Positions 48,334 through 56,612 of a stretch of DNA of 64,000 nt are shown piece after piece. Below the pieces are notes generated by a model. The model did not search any database. It was not told the origin of the DNA and worked only from the letters and a program-made list of their open reading frames with translations. The position numbers were made by a program, and so were the translations under genes. Position 1 is the first letter of the stretch, and each line of letters opens with the position of its first letter. Source of the DNA: an uncultured Bacteroides sp. (GTDB lineage Bacteria; Bacteroidota; Bacteroidia; Bacteroidales; Bacteroidaceae); NCBI RefSeq assembly GCF_947632445.1, contig NZ_CANRPM010000002.1, positions 35,763 to 99,762 of the forward strand, given 5' to 3'.

Positions 48334-49593
48334 GTGTTTAAGTTCAGCAACAAAAGATTCTGGCTGGTCGCCCTGCTCGTGCTTGCGGCGGTGGCGGCGG
48401 CTCTGTTTTTCCTTCCTACCTGTCACGAGGAAGAAGAAAACCTTGACGAAGTGGCTGTCGCCGACTCGGTCGAAGTGCAGGAAGTAGTCTGCAAATATGG
48501 CATTCCGGCCGACTGCTACCAGGTGCAGTATGACATTGTGCAGCCACGCCAGAACCTCGGTTCCATCTTGAGCGGGCACGGCGTGCCTGCGGTTACGGTG
48601 CACCACTTGGGCGAGAAGGCTCGTGGGGTGTTCGATGTCCGCCGCATCCGCAGTGGGCAAACCTATGCTTTGTTCTTTAGCAAGCAGGACAGTCTGGCTC
48701 CTCCGCATTTTTTCGTTTATGAAGAAGACCCCAAATCGTATATCGTATTCGATCTGCGTGGTGACTTGGCTGTCAGTCGCGGGCAAAATCCCGCCGAGTG
48801 GCGCACACAGACGGTCAAGGGACAAGTGGAGTCGTCGCTATGGGTGGCTATGCAGTGTTACGGCGCGTCACCCCAGTTGGCCATCGTCCTGTCGCATATT
48901 TTTGGATGGACCATTGATTTCTTTGGCCTGCAAAAGCAGGATGAGTTCCGCGTCATCTACGAACAGGAATTTGTGGACGGTAAAGCGCTTGATAACTTCC
49001 ACATTCTGGCTGCTTCTTTCCGGGCATCGGACAGCACGTATTACGCCATTCCTTTCATTCAGGATGGGGAAGAACTCTATTACAACGAGCGTGGCAACAG
49101 CCTCGAAGGGGCTTTCTTGAAGGCTCCGCTCGACTTCTACCGCATCTCTTCTCGTTTCACCAACAGCCGCTATCATCCGGTGCTGAAGCGTTACCGTGCC
49201 CATCACGGTGTGGACTATGCCGCCCCTGTGGGTACGCCCGTCTATGCCATCGGGAGCGGTAGGGTCACCGCCAAGGGCTATGAAGCGAACAGCGGTGGAA
49301 ACTATGTGAAAATCAAGCACAATGGTACATATACTACGACCTACATGCACTTGTCCCGTTTTGCCCAGGGTTTGAAGGTGGGTTCTACGGTGAAACAGAA
49401 GGAGGTCATCGGTTACGTCGGTTCTACGGGACTTTCCACCGGCCCTCATCTCGATTTCCGTGTCTATGAAAACGGACGTCCCGTCAATCCGCTTACCATT
49501 AAGTCCCAGCCCAAGAAGCCTGTCAGTGAGGCCAACCGGGCTGCTTTCAGCCAGGTATGTGACTCGCTGGTGCTGAAGTTGAAAAGCCTGTAA
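48334..49593 (+). CDS. M23 (LytM-type) peptidase-family protein
   Basis: The 419-residue protein begins with GTG (48334): an N-terminal membrane anchor or uncleaved signal (FWLVALLVLAAVAAALFFLP), an acidic stretch, an OapA-like/LysM-like segment (about 70-100, QNLGSILSGHGVPAVTVHHL) and a second M23-associated domain (about 140-260). The C-terminal LytM domain (about 290-385) has HHGVDYAAPVGTPVYAIGSG with the HxxxD zinc motif and STGPHLDFRVYENGRPVNPL. Where most M23 enzymes have HxH the sequence is His-Leu-Asp. M23 enzymes cut peptidoglycan cross-bridges; catalytically dead ones act as regulators of amidases. Activity is therefore uncertain. It lies 36 nt after pulA. Confidence 0.9.
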   Translation: MFKFSNKRFWLVALLVLAAVAAALFFLPTCHEEEENLDEVAVADSVEVQEVVCKYGIPADCYQVQYDIVQPRQNLGSILSGHGVPAVTVHHLGEKARGVFDVRRIRSGQTYALFFSKQDSLAPPHFFVYEEDPKSYIVFDLRGDLAVSRGQNPAEWRTQTVKGQVESSLWVAMQCYGASPQLAIVLSHIFGWTIDFFGLQKQDEFRVIYEQEFVDGKALDNFHILAASFRASDSTYYAIPFIQDGEELYYNERGNSLEGAFLKAPLDFYRISSRFTNSRYHPVLKRYRAHHGVDYAAPVGTPVYAIGSGRVTAKGYEANSGGNYVKIKHNGTYTTTYMHLSRFAQGLKVGSTVKQKEVIGYVGSTGLSTGPHLDFRVYENGRPVNPLTIKSQPKKPVSEANRAAFSQVCDSLVLKLKSL

Positions 49594-49653
49594 TACGCTG
49601 AAGAAGTCTGTGCAGGTAAGGCGTGGAATTGTCATCTTCTGTTGGCAGGCATC

Positions 49654-49776
49654 CTGACACAGTGCTTTCTGGCGGTCTGACACAGTGCTTTGTGAGGTTA
49701 TAACGAAGCACTTTCTGAGCCGGTAAGGAAGCACTTCCTGAAAGGGTGAGAAAGCACTTTGTGGAGATGCCATAGA
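49654..49776 (+). repeat. Tandem 23-nt repeat array (copy B), five units
   Basis: Hexamers AGTGCT, AGTGCT, AGCACT, AGCACT and AGCACT start at 49661, 49684, 49707, 49730 and 49753, exactly 23 nt apart. Units read roughly CTGACacAG(TG/CA)CTTtcTGaGgg. The centre CA or TG swaps while the flanks keep their direction. Related arrays lie at 24475-24549 and 63510-63607. The stretch 49594-49910 holds nothing else I recognise apart from a weak promoter-like TTTG/TATCTTCG at 49847-49881 for the next gene. Confidence 0.8.
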
Positions 49777-49910
49777 CAGTTTCTGTTTAAATAAATAAAA
49801 ATGGGATGAAGTAGTGAGCGTATATCCGTATTCAAACTCATGCGGATTTGATGAGTGTATATGAAAAATGTTGTATCTTCGCCGTTGAATACAAACAACG
49901 TGACACAGAA

Positions 49911-51383
49911 ATGAGTGAACAACAAACAATCTGTATAGAAAAGGGCGTGGCACGCAACCCGCTGGTAAGGCTTGCGGCGCCTGTCGATGTAGCTTTCGGA
50001 GTGGGGGAGCACGTTGCCATTGTTGGCCCCAACGGAGCGGGTAAAAGTCTGCTGGTAGACATGCTGACCGGGAAATATCCGTTGCGTGAAGGTGCCCTGA
50101 CCTATGACTTTCGCCCATCTTCTTCACTTTCAGCCTACGAAAATATCCGCTATATAGCTTTCCGAGATACCTATGGCAGTGCCGATGCCAATTACTATTA
50201 TCAGCAACGTTGGAATGCCCACGACCAGGACGAGGCTCCTACCGTGCGCCAACAGTTAGGCGAGGTAAAGAATGAAGAATACCGTCGCCGGTTGTTCGAG
50301 TTGTTTGGCATCGAACCTTTGCTTGACAAGAAAATCATTCTGCTTAGTAGCGGTGAGTTGCGTAAGTTTCAGCTGGCTAAAGCCTTATTGACTTCTCCCC
50401 GCATCTTGGTGATGGACAATCCCTTTATCGGCCTCGATGCAGGTACGCGCGATTTACTGAACGACCTTCTGACACGCCTTGCCGGCATGCACTCGCTTCA
50501 GTTGGTTCCGGTGCTTTCGATGCTCGATGACATTCCTTCTTTTATAACCCACGTGATACCTGTAAAGGACATGCGGGTTGGCGGGAAGATGAGCCGTGCC
50601 GACTATCTGGAAGCCTATCGTAAGTTCGACGAAGCACAGGCTGCTGATGAGTGCCAACGTCTGGAAACTTTGCAGCAGCGCATTCTCTCCCTTCCCTATA
50701 CCCATACAAACTTCACTTCCTCCGAGGTGGTACGGCTCAATCGGGTCAGTATCCGTTACGGTGATCGCACTATCCTGAAGGATCTCGACTGGACGGTGAA
50801 GCGTGGCGAGAAGTGGGCTTTGAGCGGAGAAAACGGGTCGGGCAAGTCCACGTTGTTGAGTCTTATTTGTGCAGACAATCCGCAGTCCTACGCCTGCGAT
50901 ATCAGTCTCTTTGGGCGTAAGCGAGGTACCGGTGAGAGTATCTGGGAGATAAAGAAACACATCGGCTACGTCAGTCCTGAGATGCACCGGGCCTATTTGA
51001 AGAACCTGCCGGCAGTGGAGATTGTCGCCAGCGGCCTGCACGACAGTATCGGCCTTTACAAGCGTCCCCATGAAGAGGAGATGGCCGTTTGTGAATGGTG
51101 GATGGATATTTTTGGCATCGGCTCCCTGCTCGACAAGCCTTTCCTGCAACTGAGCAGTGGCGAGCAGCGTCTGGCGTTGTTGGCACGTGCTTTTGTCAAG
51201 GATCCTGAGCTGTTGATATTGGATGAGCCTCTGCATGGACTCGATACGTATAACCGTCGTCGGGTGAAGGTTGTCATCGAAGCCTTTTGCCGCCGCAATG
51301 ACAAAACTTTGATTATGGTGACTCACTATGCGGGCGAACTGCCTGCCACGATTACCGATTATTTATACCTGAAGCGTAACTGA
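49911..51383 (+). CDS. Double ABC ATPase (ModF-like), no membrane partner adjacent
   Basis: From ATG 49911 (MSEQQTICIEKGVARNPLVR) the protein has 490 residues with two nucleotide-binding domains. Domain 1 (about 1-235): Walker A VGPNGAGKSL, signature LLSSGELRKFQLAKALL, Walker B RILVMDNPFIGLD, where Asn replaces the catalytic Glu. Domain 2 (about 260-490): Walker A SGENGSGKSTLL, signature LSSGEQRLALLARAFV, Walker B ELLILDEPLHGLD. This is the layout of ModF/PhrA-type proteins, once proposed for molybdate transport. There is no permease nearby. The start further upstream (49848) lies within the promoter region and is rejected. Its role is uncertain; it may be a regulatory ATPase rather than a transporter part. 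Confidence 0.85.
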   Translation: MSEQQTICIEKGVARNPLVRLAAPVDVAFGVGEHVAIVGPNGAGKSLLVDMLTGKYPLREGALTYDFRPSSSLSAYENIRYIAFRDTYGSADANYYYQQRWNAHDQDEAPTVRQQLGEVKNEEYRRRLFELFGIEPLLDKKIILLSSGELRKFQLAKALLTSPRILVMDNPFIGLDAGTRDLLNDLLTRLAGMHSLQLVPVLSMLDDIPSFITHVIPVKDMRVGGKMSRADYLEAYRKFDEAQAADECQRLETLQQRILSLPYTHTNFTSSEVVRLNRVSIRYGDRTILKDLDWTVKRGEKWALSGENGSGKSTLLSLICADNPQSYACDISLFGRKRGTGESIWEIKKHIGYVSPEMHRAYLKNLPAVEIVASGLHDSIGLYKRPHEEEMAVCEWWMDIFGIGSLLDKPFLQLSSGEQRLALLARAFVKDPELLILDEPLHGLDTYNRRRVKVVIEAFCRRNDKTLIMVTHYAGELPATITDYLYLKRN

Positions 51384-51467
51384 CCCGTTTTCAGGAGAAG
51401 GAGCGAAGATTGCAATTTTTTATATCGAACCGTCACGAAGGGGGTTCCTTGCAAATAGAATGAAACG

Positions 51468-52127
51468 ATGTTGACAGACTTTTTAACGCAGTTGATTGAG
51501 GAAGACAATGCCTGCCTTCTCGCCATCAACGGATGGCACGCCCCCTGGGCGGACACGTTTATGTATGCCTTCAGTGGCAAAGTCGTGTGGGTGCCGCTTT
51601 ATGCTTCGCTGCTTTACGTGATTGTACGCAATCTGCGCTGGCAGGTGGCTTTGGGCTGTGCCGTAGCCGTTGCGCTTACCATTGTTTTGGCTGACCAGAT
51701 AGGGGACTCGCTTATCCGTCCTTGGGTGGGACGACTGCGTCCGTCCAATCTGGACAATCCAATTTCGGGAATGGTACATATCGTCGATGGCTATCGCGGC
51801 GGACGGTATGGGTTTCCTTCATGTCATGCTGCCAACACCTTTGGTCTGGTTTTTTTTATCTCTTATCTTTTCCGTTATCGGCTGCTTCTGGTGTTTATTT
51901 TCGGATGGGCAGTGGTGACGTGCTACTCGCGGGCCTACTTGGGTGTTCACTATCCGGGCGATTTGTTGGTGGGGGCTTTACTTGGCTTTGCGAGTGCCAG
52001 CTTTAGTTATTGGCTCTTCCGGCAGATTGGTAAGTACAAGCGTCCTGAATCGGCGCTTCATCTGTGGGTGCCGGTGGTCGTGGGTGGTCTCACGATTGGG
52101 GGAATGCTGGTATATGCTTTCGTATAG
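51468..52127 (+). CDS. PAP2-family membrane phosphatase
   Basis: The 219-residue protein has about six membrane helices and the three PAP2 motifs: RPWVGRLRPSN (motif 1, K/R-x6-RP), YGFPSCHAANTFGL (motif 2, PSCH for PSGH) and SRAYLGVHYPGDLLVG (motif 3, SR-x5-H-x3-D). Such enzymes dephosphorylate lipid phosphates, undecaprenyl diphosphate among them, on the periplasmic side. The start MLTDFLTQLIEEDNACLLAI has the amphipathic helix usual for this group. It follows the ABC gene by 84 nt and may share its transcript. The lipid substrate is not known: phosphatidic acid, undecaprenyl-PP or lipid A. Confidence 0.9.
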   Translation: MLTDFLTQLIEEDNACLLAINGWHAPWADTFMYAFSGKVVWVPLYASLLYVIVRNLRWQVALGCAVAVALTIVLADQIGDSLIRPWVGRLRPSNLDNPISGMVHIVDGYRGGRYGFPSCHAANTFGLVFFISYLFRYRLLLVFIFGWAVVTCYSRAYLGVHYPGDLLVGALLGFASASFSYWLFRQIGKYKRPESALHLWVPVVVGGLTIGGMLVYAFV

Positions 52128-52186
52128 ATTTCTTCAGCGAAGCGTCGGTCGGAAGGACGTAGATGTCAGGGTCTGCGGGAATAAAA

Positions 52187-52223
52187 AAGAGGATGCAGCA
52201 CGCATCACGCGGCACATCCTCTT
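52187..52223. terminator. Bidirectional terminator between PAP2 gene and the PUL
   Basis: AAGAGGATG (52187-52195) pairs with CATCCTCTT (52215-52223). On the minus strand TTTTTT follows, a good end for the polysaccharide utilisation operon; it also closes the PAP2 transcript. Confidence 0.75.
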
Positions 52224-52254
52224 GTCTTCCGGTTGATAGCGATAGTTAATTTAA

Positions 52255-54591
52255 TTAGTATTTGAAATCACCGGTCTTTATGTATGCTGTATAGTCCTTG
52301 ATGAGGCCCGGCGCACCTTTCTCCGCACGGGGCAGCATGCGGAAGCCGCCTATGTCGTACTCCTTGCCCAAGTCGATGACTACCTGATGGGGGAAGGCAG
52401 TGTTGTCCACCGTCTGCCAAAAGGTGCTCTCTTGCAGGTCGAATATCTTGTCGGCCGTGCGGTTGCCGCTGCGCGTTTCTTCGCTGTCGGCATAGACAAT
52501 CTTCCAGTTTTCGCGCGGCACGGGCCTGCCGTTGGCATCTAGTACGTCGAACTCGGCGATGGAGGCGATGTTGTTTCCGTCGTAGTTGGACGTGGCGTTC
52601 AGGCAGAAGTAGCGTCCCTGGGCGGGAGCGGCAAACTTCACTTCCTGCCAGCCGTTGCCCGGCTTGAAGGCACCCTTGTGGACGGGCTTTTCGGCGTGGA
52701 GCTTCAGGGTCTGTCCGTCCTTGCGGTGTGTTTCGGGAGCCTTTGTGCGGAGCATGTCGAGGATGGGATTTTCGAGGCCGGTCACCTTTGTCTCGGCAGG
52801 GCCTTTCAGGTCGAGGACGATGATTTCGTTCTCACCTTCCTTAAGCCAGCATCCGGGCATGTAGAGCGTCTGCTGGGGTCCGATTTCCCAGAAACGTCCC
52901 ATAGCGTGTCCGTTGACCCAAACCATGCCCTTGCCCCATGTCTGCATGTCGAGGAAGGTATCGCCCGTCTTGTCCAAGCGGAAAGTGGCACGATAGTAGG
53001 CGGGTTCGTCTACGGCTTGTCCCTGCTGATAGTTCTTGTCGCTGACAAATTCGTAGAAAGGAGGCAGGTTGTAGACCGACCAGTCTTTCAGTTCGGTAGC
53101 CTGTCCGTCGGCAATGACTTCCACCTTCTTGGTGATGCCCTTGCGGTCGTGGATAGACTTGTCGAAGTTCACACGGCCCATAGCTTCTACGAGGATGTCC
53201 AGCCGGGTGCCCTTCTTCAGAGGCGACTTCAGCGGAAGGGTAAACTCACCCTGACGACGGTCGAGGCGTCCCAGCAGCTGTCCGTCGGCAAAGACTTGTG
53301 CCCAGTCGTGCATCTCGTCCAAGTGGAGTGTGCCTGCGATGTCTTCCTTCAGCATCGTGCGGTAGAGGATGCTTCCCCAGCCCTGGTCGAATTGTTCCAT
53401 CGGTTTGACGCTCTCCGTCTGTTTGGGTTCGGGCAGGTTGTCGAACAGGGGAGCTATTTCCCATTCGGTGATGGCCGGTATCTCGATGACGGGGAAGGCT
53501 TCGGGCGGTTCGGGCAGGGTCTGTCCGGCCGGCAGGTATTGTTGCAACAGGTCGCGCAGCTGGTAGTACTTCGGCGTAAGCCAGCCGGCTTCGCTGATGG
53601 GTGCGTCATAGTCGTAGGAGCTGCACATGGCCGAGTAGGCCGGATTGTTGGCGCCGCCCCACCAGCCGTAAGTCGTGCCTCCGTGAGTCATGTAGAGGCT
53701 GAAGGAGATGTTGCGGTCGAGCATGTCCTTGATACCGCTCACCATAGTGGCGGCGTCGCGCGTCTCGTGCTTGCGTCCCCAGTGATCGAACCATCCGCTC
53801 CAGAACTCACTGCACATGAGCGGTGTTTCAGGGCGAAGTTTCTTCAGCTTCTTGAATTGTTGTTCGATGTTGGCACCGGTACCGAAGTTTACCGTCCAAA
53901 GCAGGTCATCCAAAGCGTTGTTGGTGAAGTTCGAGCTCCAGTCGCATTGGAAGAGAGGTACGTCCGTAAAGCCGGCTTCGCGTACCAAGTCGCGGATGGC
54001 CGATACGTATGGCTTGTCGGTGCCGTAGGAACCGAATTCATTCTCCACCTGCACCATGATGATGTTTCCGCCTCGGGTAATCTGCAAGTCGGCCAGTTGT
54101 TTGCCCACTTCTTTCATAAAGATGCCTACGCGCTCCATGTAGTAGGGATCGAGCGAGCGGAGTTGTACATCCTGTTTCTTCAGGAGCCACCAGGGCAGGC
54201 CGCCCATCTCCCATTCGGCGCATACGTAGGGGCCGGGACGTACAATGACATACATACCGTGCTTTTGCGCTAAGCGGCAGAACTTGGCAATATTCTTGTT
54301 GCCCGTGAAGTCGAACATGCCTTCTTTTTGTTCGTGCAGGTTCCAGAATACGTAGAGGCAGATGGTATTCATGCCTAATGCCTTGCACGATTCGATGCGC
54401 TGCTCCCAGTACGGTTCGGGAATGCGCGGATAGTGGATTTCGGCGGCTTTCACCACCATAGGCTCTCCATTCAGGAGAAATGTGCCTTTTCCTGCTTCAA
54501 ACGTGCCTGTTGCCTGCGAACAAGACGAAAGGCCGTCTGCCACACCGATAGCCAGAAGTAGGAAGAGAGCGATGCTTACTGCTTTTCTCAT
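52255..54591 (-). CDS. Beta-galactosidase, GH35, lipoprotein with C-terminal discoidin-like domain
   Basis: The 778-residue enzyme has a lipoprotein signal (FLLLAIGVADGLSSC). The GH35 barrel (about 30-355) begins GTFLLNGEPMVVKAAEIHYP; the acid-base Glu is in IIMVQVENEFGSYG and the nucleophile Glu in PLMCSEFWSGWFDHWG. Two jelly-roll domains follow (about 400-620, with WGKGMVWVNGHAMGRFWEIG), and the last 120 residues look like an F5/8 type C (discoidin) carbohydrate-binding domain (FWQTVDNTAFPHQVVIDLGK). GH35 enzymes remove terminal beta-galactose. As last gene of the PUL it probably trims galactan or arabinogalactan fragments. Confidence 0.93.
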   Translation of the reverse strand: MRKAVSIALFLLLAIGVADGLSSCSQATGTFEAGKGTFLLNGEPMVVKAAEIHYPRIPEPYWEQRIESCKALGMNTICLYVFWNLHEQKEGMFDFTGNKNIAKFCRLAQKHGMYVIVRPGPYVCAEWEMGGLPWWLLKKQDVQLRSLDPYYMERVGIFMKEVGKQLADLQITRGGNIIMVQVENEFGSYGTDKPYVSAIRDLVREAGFTDVPLFQCDWSSNFTNNALDDLLWTVNFGTGANIEQQFKKLKKLRPETPLMCSEFWSGWFDHWGRKHETRDAATMVSGIKDMLDRNISFSLYMTHGGTTYGWWGGANNPAYSAMCSSYDYDAPISEAGWLTPKYYQLRDLLQQYLPAGQTLPEPPEAFPVIEIPAITEWEIAPLFDNLPEPKQTESVKPMEQFDQGWGSILYRTMLKEDIAGTLHLDEMHDWAQVFADGQLLGRLDRRQGEFTLPLKSPLKKGTRLDILVEAMGRVNFDKSIHDRKGITKKVEVIADGQATELKDWSVYNLPPFYEFVSDKNYQQGQAVDEPAYYRATFRLDKTGDTFLDMQTWGKGMVWVNGHAMGRFWEIGPQQTLYMPGCWLKEGENEIIVLDLKGPAETKVTGLENPILDMLRTKAPETHRKDGQTLKLHAEKPVHKGAFKPGNGWQEVKFAAPAQGRYFCLNATSNYDGNNIASIAEFDVLDANGRPVPRENWKIVYADSEETRSGNRTADKIFDLQESTFWQTVDNTAFPHQVVIDLGKEYDIGGFRMLPRAEKGAPGLIKDYTAYIKTGDFKY

Positions 54592-54626
54592 GGTATTTTT
54601 ACTTAATTGAAATTGATAATTAAGAC

Positions 54627-56549
54627 TTATTTTGTCAATTCTACCCGTTTGATGGTACCGTCCTCATTGAATTCCAGACGGTCAATGCACACTTCTCTGT
54701 GTGTGCCGGGTGAAAGGCTTTTGTCAAGGTAGTTTTTGTTGATGCGATGATAGACAATATACCATTCGTCCGTACCCGGTTTACAGATGACGGAGTTATG
54801 TGCCGGACCGTAAATCTCCTTTTCAGGATTTTGAATGGTCACAATGGGGTCGTCTGCTACCCGGATAGGTCCTAATGGAGATTGGGAAGTTCCGTATGCC
54901 ACGTGGTAGTTGGGTGAGCCGGTATCGTCTACTGACCACATGAAGTAATATAAGCCCTTTCTATAAAATACGTAGGGAGCTTCGCGGTAGGCATAGTCCT
55001 GTAACGTGCCTCCTTGAGGAGTCAGCACCTTCAATGTCTTTTTCTTAATGGAAACCATATCCTTGTTCAGCTCGGCACCGGCCATGTATCCGTTGCCCCA
55101 GTAGAGGTAGGACTTGCCCGAAACGGGATCGGTAAATACATCCACGTCGATCTGCTGGCCTCTTCCTGTCGGTGATTCGGCAATCATCGGATGTCCTGAG
55201 TCGGTGAAAGGGCCGGTAGGAGAGTCCGCTGTGGCGACACCGATTTGCTTGCCTCCTCCGTTTTTAGGGTTGCCGCTGAAGTACAGGTAGTAGCGGTAAC
55301 CGTTTGGAGTCTTTTTCTCTTCAATGGCAGGCGCCCATGCGTTACCGTCGGCCCAGAGTACCTGATCGGATTTCAGGTCGAGCACAATGCCTTCATCGAC
55401 CCAGTCCTTCAAGTCACTGGAAGAATAGGCGGTATAATACCATCCTCCCCATCCGGGATGTCCGTCGGTTGTCGAGTAAATGTAGTATTTCCCGGTCAGA
55501 TTGGAATAGACAATCTCAGGGTCGGCATGGAAGCCGGGGAGAACGGGATTATTCGGAAGCTCACCCAGCCGGGCCGGTTTGCCCCATTTGTCGGTAATGC
55601 GTTTCAGTTCGCTTCGGGTAATGGGGATGATGGTACCGTGACGGGGATGGAAGTCCATGTTTACCTCCTCGTCGATGGCTTTGAAGTGCTCCAGATCGGG
55701 CGTTTCCGTAAACTGATACGCCCCTTTCATATAGACGTCATACATCAGGATGTATTTATCCTGTCCGATGAGTTTGAAAGTGCCTGCCCCTTCCACAGCC
55801 TCTTTCGTCTGTTGCTTGTATTCCCTGTTTTCCTTCCACAAGCCGGAAGTCAGAGAGCCGGATGTCGTCGCTACACGGATGCCGTTCCCGTTTCCTTCTG
55901 TTTTATAGAAGAGGTAATAGGTACCGTCTTTATAAACAATGTCACCGTCGATGCACGATTTTTTGTCGGCGGGAACGAACAGCGGCTTGGGTTCGCCTTC
56001 AAGGTCGGTGAAGTCGGGATTGGCGTAGGCGTAATAGATGACGTCGGGGCCGTCGCCGTATTTCATAGACCAGTAGACCATGTATTTCCGCGCTTCAGGG
56101 TCATAAATAGTTTGCGGAGCCCATACCCGTTTCAGCTTTTCCTGGCCTTCATAACGCTTCTGCATGTTGACGACCGAGTGTGACCAGTGTATCAGGTCGG
56201 TCGATTTCAGCAGCACCATAGCACGGTTGGAATCCCATCCGTTGCCCGATACCATATCCGTCACCACCATATAGAATGTCTTTCCGTCTTCACAACGCAG
56301 AATGTGCGGGTCGCGTACACCCCCGGTAGAGCTGATGACTTTCGAGTCGATGACCGGTTGGTTGTTATGAAGAGCCCAATAAGTATATCCGTCCATGCTG
56401 ACCGCATAACATACGGCTTCCTGGCTGATATGATTGCCGGTGAAGTAGACGAAGAGATAGGCCGTTAAATCTTTTTCTTCTGTTTTTTCTGCAAAGGAAG
56501 GAGTAAAAGCAGATAACAGTAGGATGAATGCAATAATTCTGTTTTTCAT
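54627..56549 (-). CDS. Two-domain GH43 glycoside hydrolase
   Basis: From ATG 56549 (MKNRIIAFILLLSAFTPSFA, a signal peptide) the protein has 640 residues. Domain 1 (about 25-310) has the five-bladed GH43 pattern: TAYLFVYFTGNHISQEAVCY, GGVRDPHILRCEDGKTFYMV with the base Asp, and TKEAVEGAGTFKLI with the probable acid Glu. Domain 2 (about 330-635) repeats it: NPVLPGFHADPEIVYSNLTG, GNAWAPAIEEKK, DYAYREAPYVFYRKGLYYFM and IYGPAHNSVICKPG. GH43 enzymes release arabinose, xylose or galactose. The tandem may cut two linkages. It sits between GH43_24 and GH35 genes, 35 nt before the latter. An upstream ATG at 56579 overlaps no signal and is less likely. Confidence 0.88.
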   Translation of the reverse strand: MKNRIIAFILLLSAFTPSFAEKTEEKDLTAYLFVYFTGNHISQEAVCYAVSMDGYTYWALHNNQPVIDSKVISSTGGVRDPHILRCEDGKTFYMVVTDMVSGNGWDSNRAMVLLKSTDLIHWSHSVVNMQKRYEGQEKLKRVWAPQTIYDPEARKYMVYWSMKYGDGPDVIYYAYANPDFTDLEGEPKPLFVPADKKSCIDGDIVYKDGTYYLFYKTEGNGNGIRVATTSGSLTSGLWKENREYKQQTKEAVEGAGTFKLIGQDKYILMYDVYMKGAYQFTETPDLEHFKAIDEEVNMDFHPRHGTIIPITRSELKRITDKWGKPARLGELPNNPVLPGFHADPEIVYSNLTGKYYIYSTTDGHPGWGGWYYTAYSSSDLKDWVDEGIVLDLKSDQVLWADGNAWAPAIEEKKTPNGYRYYLYFSGNPKNGGGKQIGVATADSPTGPFTDSGHPMIAESPTGRGQQIDVDVFTDPVSGKSYLYWGNGYMAGAELNKDMVSIKKKTLKVLTPQGGTLQDYAYREAPYVFYRKGLYYFMWSVDDTGSPNYHVAYGTSQSPLGPIRVADDPIVTIQNPEKEIYGPAHNSVICKPGTDEWYIVYHRINKNYLDKSLSPGTHREVCIDRLEFNEDGTIKRVELTK

Positions 56550-56612
56550 GATTCTGTCTGTCTTTTTTAGTTTGCGCAAATTTACAAATAAACAGCGATG
56601 TAAGGTCAGCAG

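Noticed and set aside
49654..49776. CRISPR array
   Set aside because: Spacing is regular but only a six-base core is conserved, the intervening 17 nt are themselves similar between units, and no cas gene is near. It is a tandem repeat, not repeat-spacer DNA.
52678..54273. 531-codon open frame on the plus strand opposite the GH35 gene
   Set aside because: Shadow of the GC-rich GH35 reading frame. No motif, and it starts inside the other gene.
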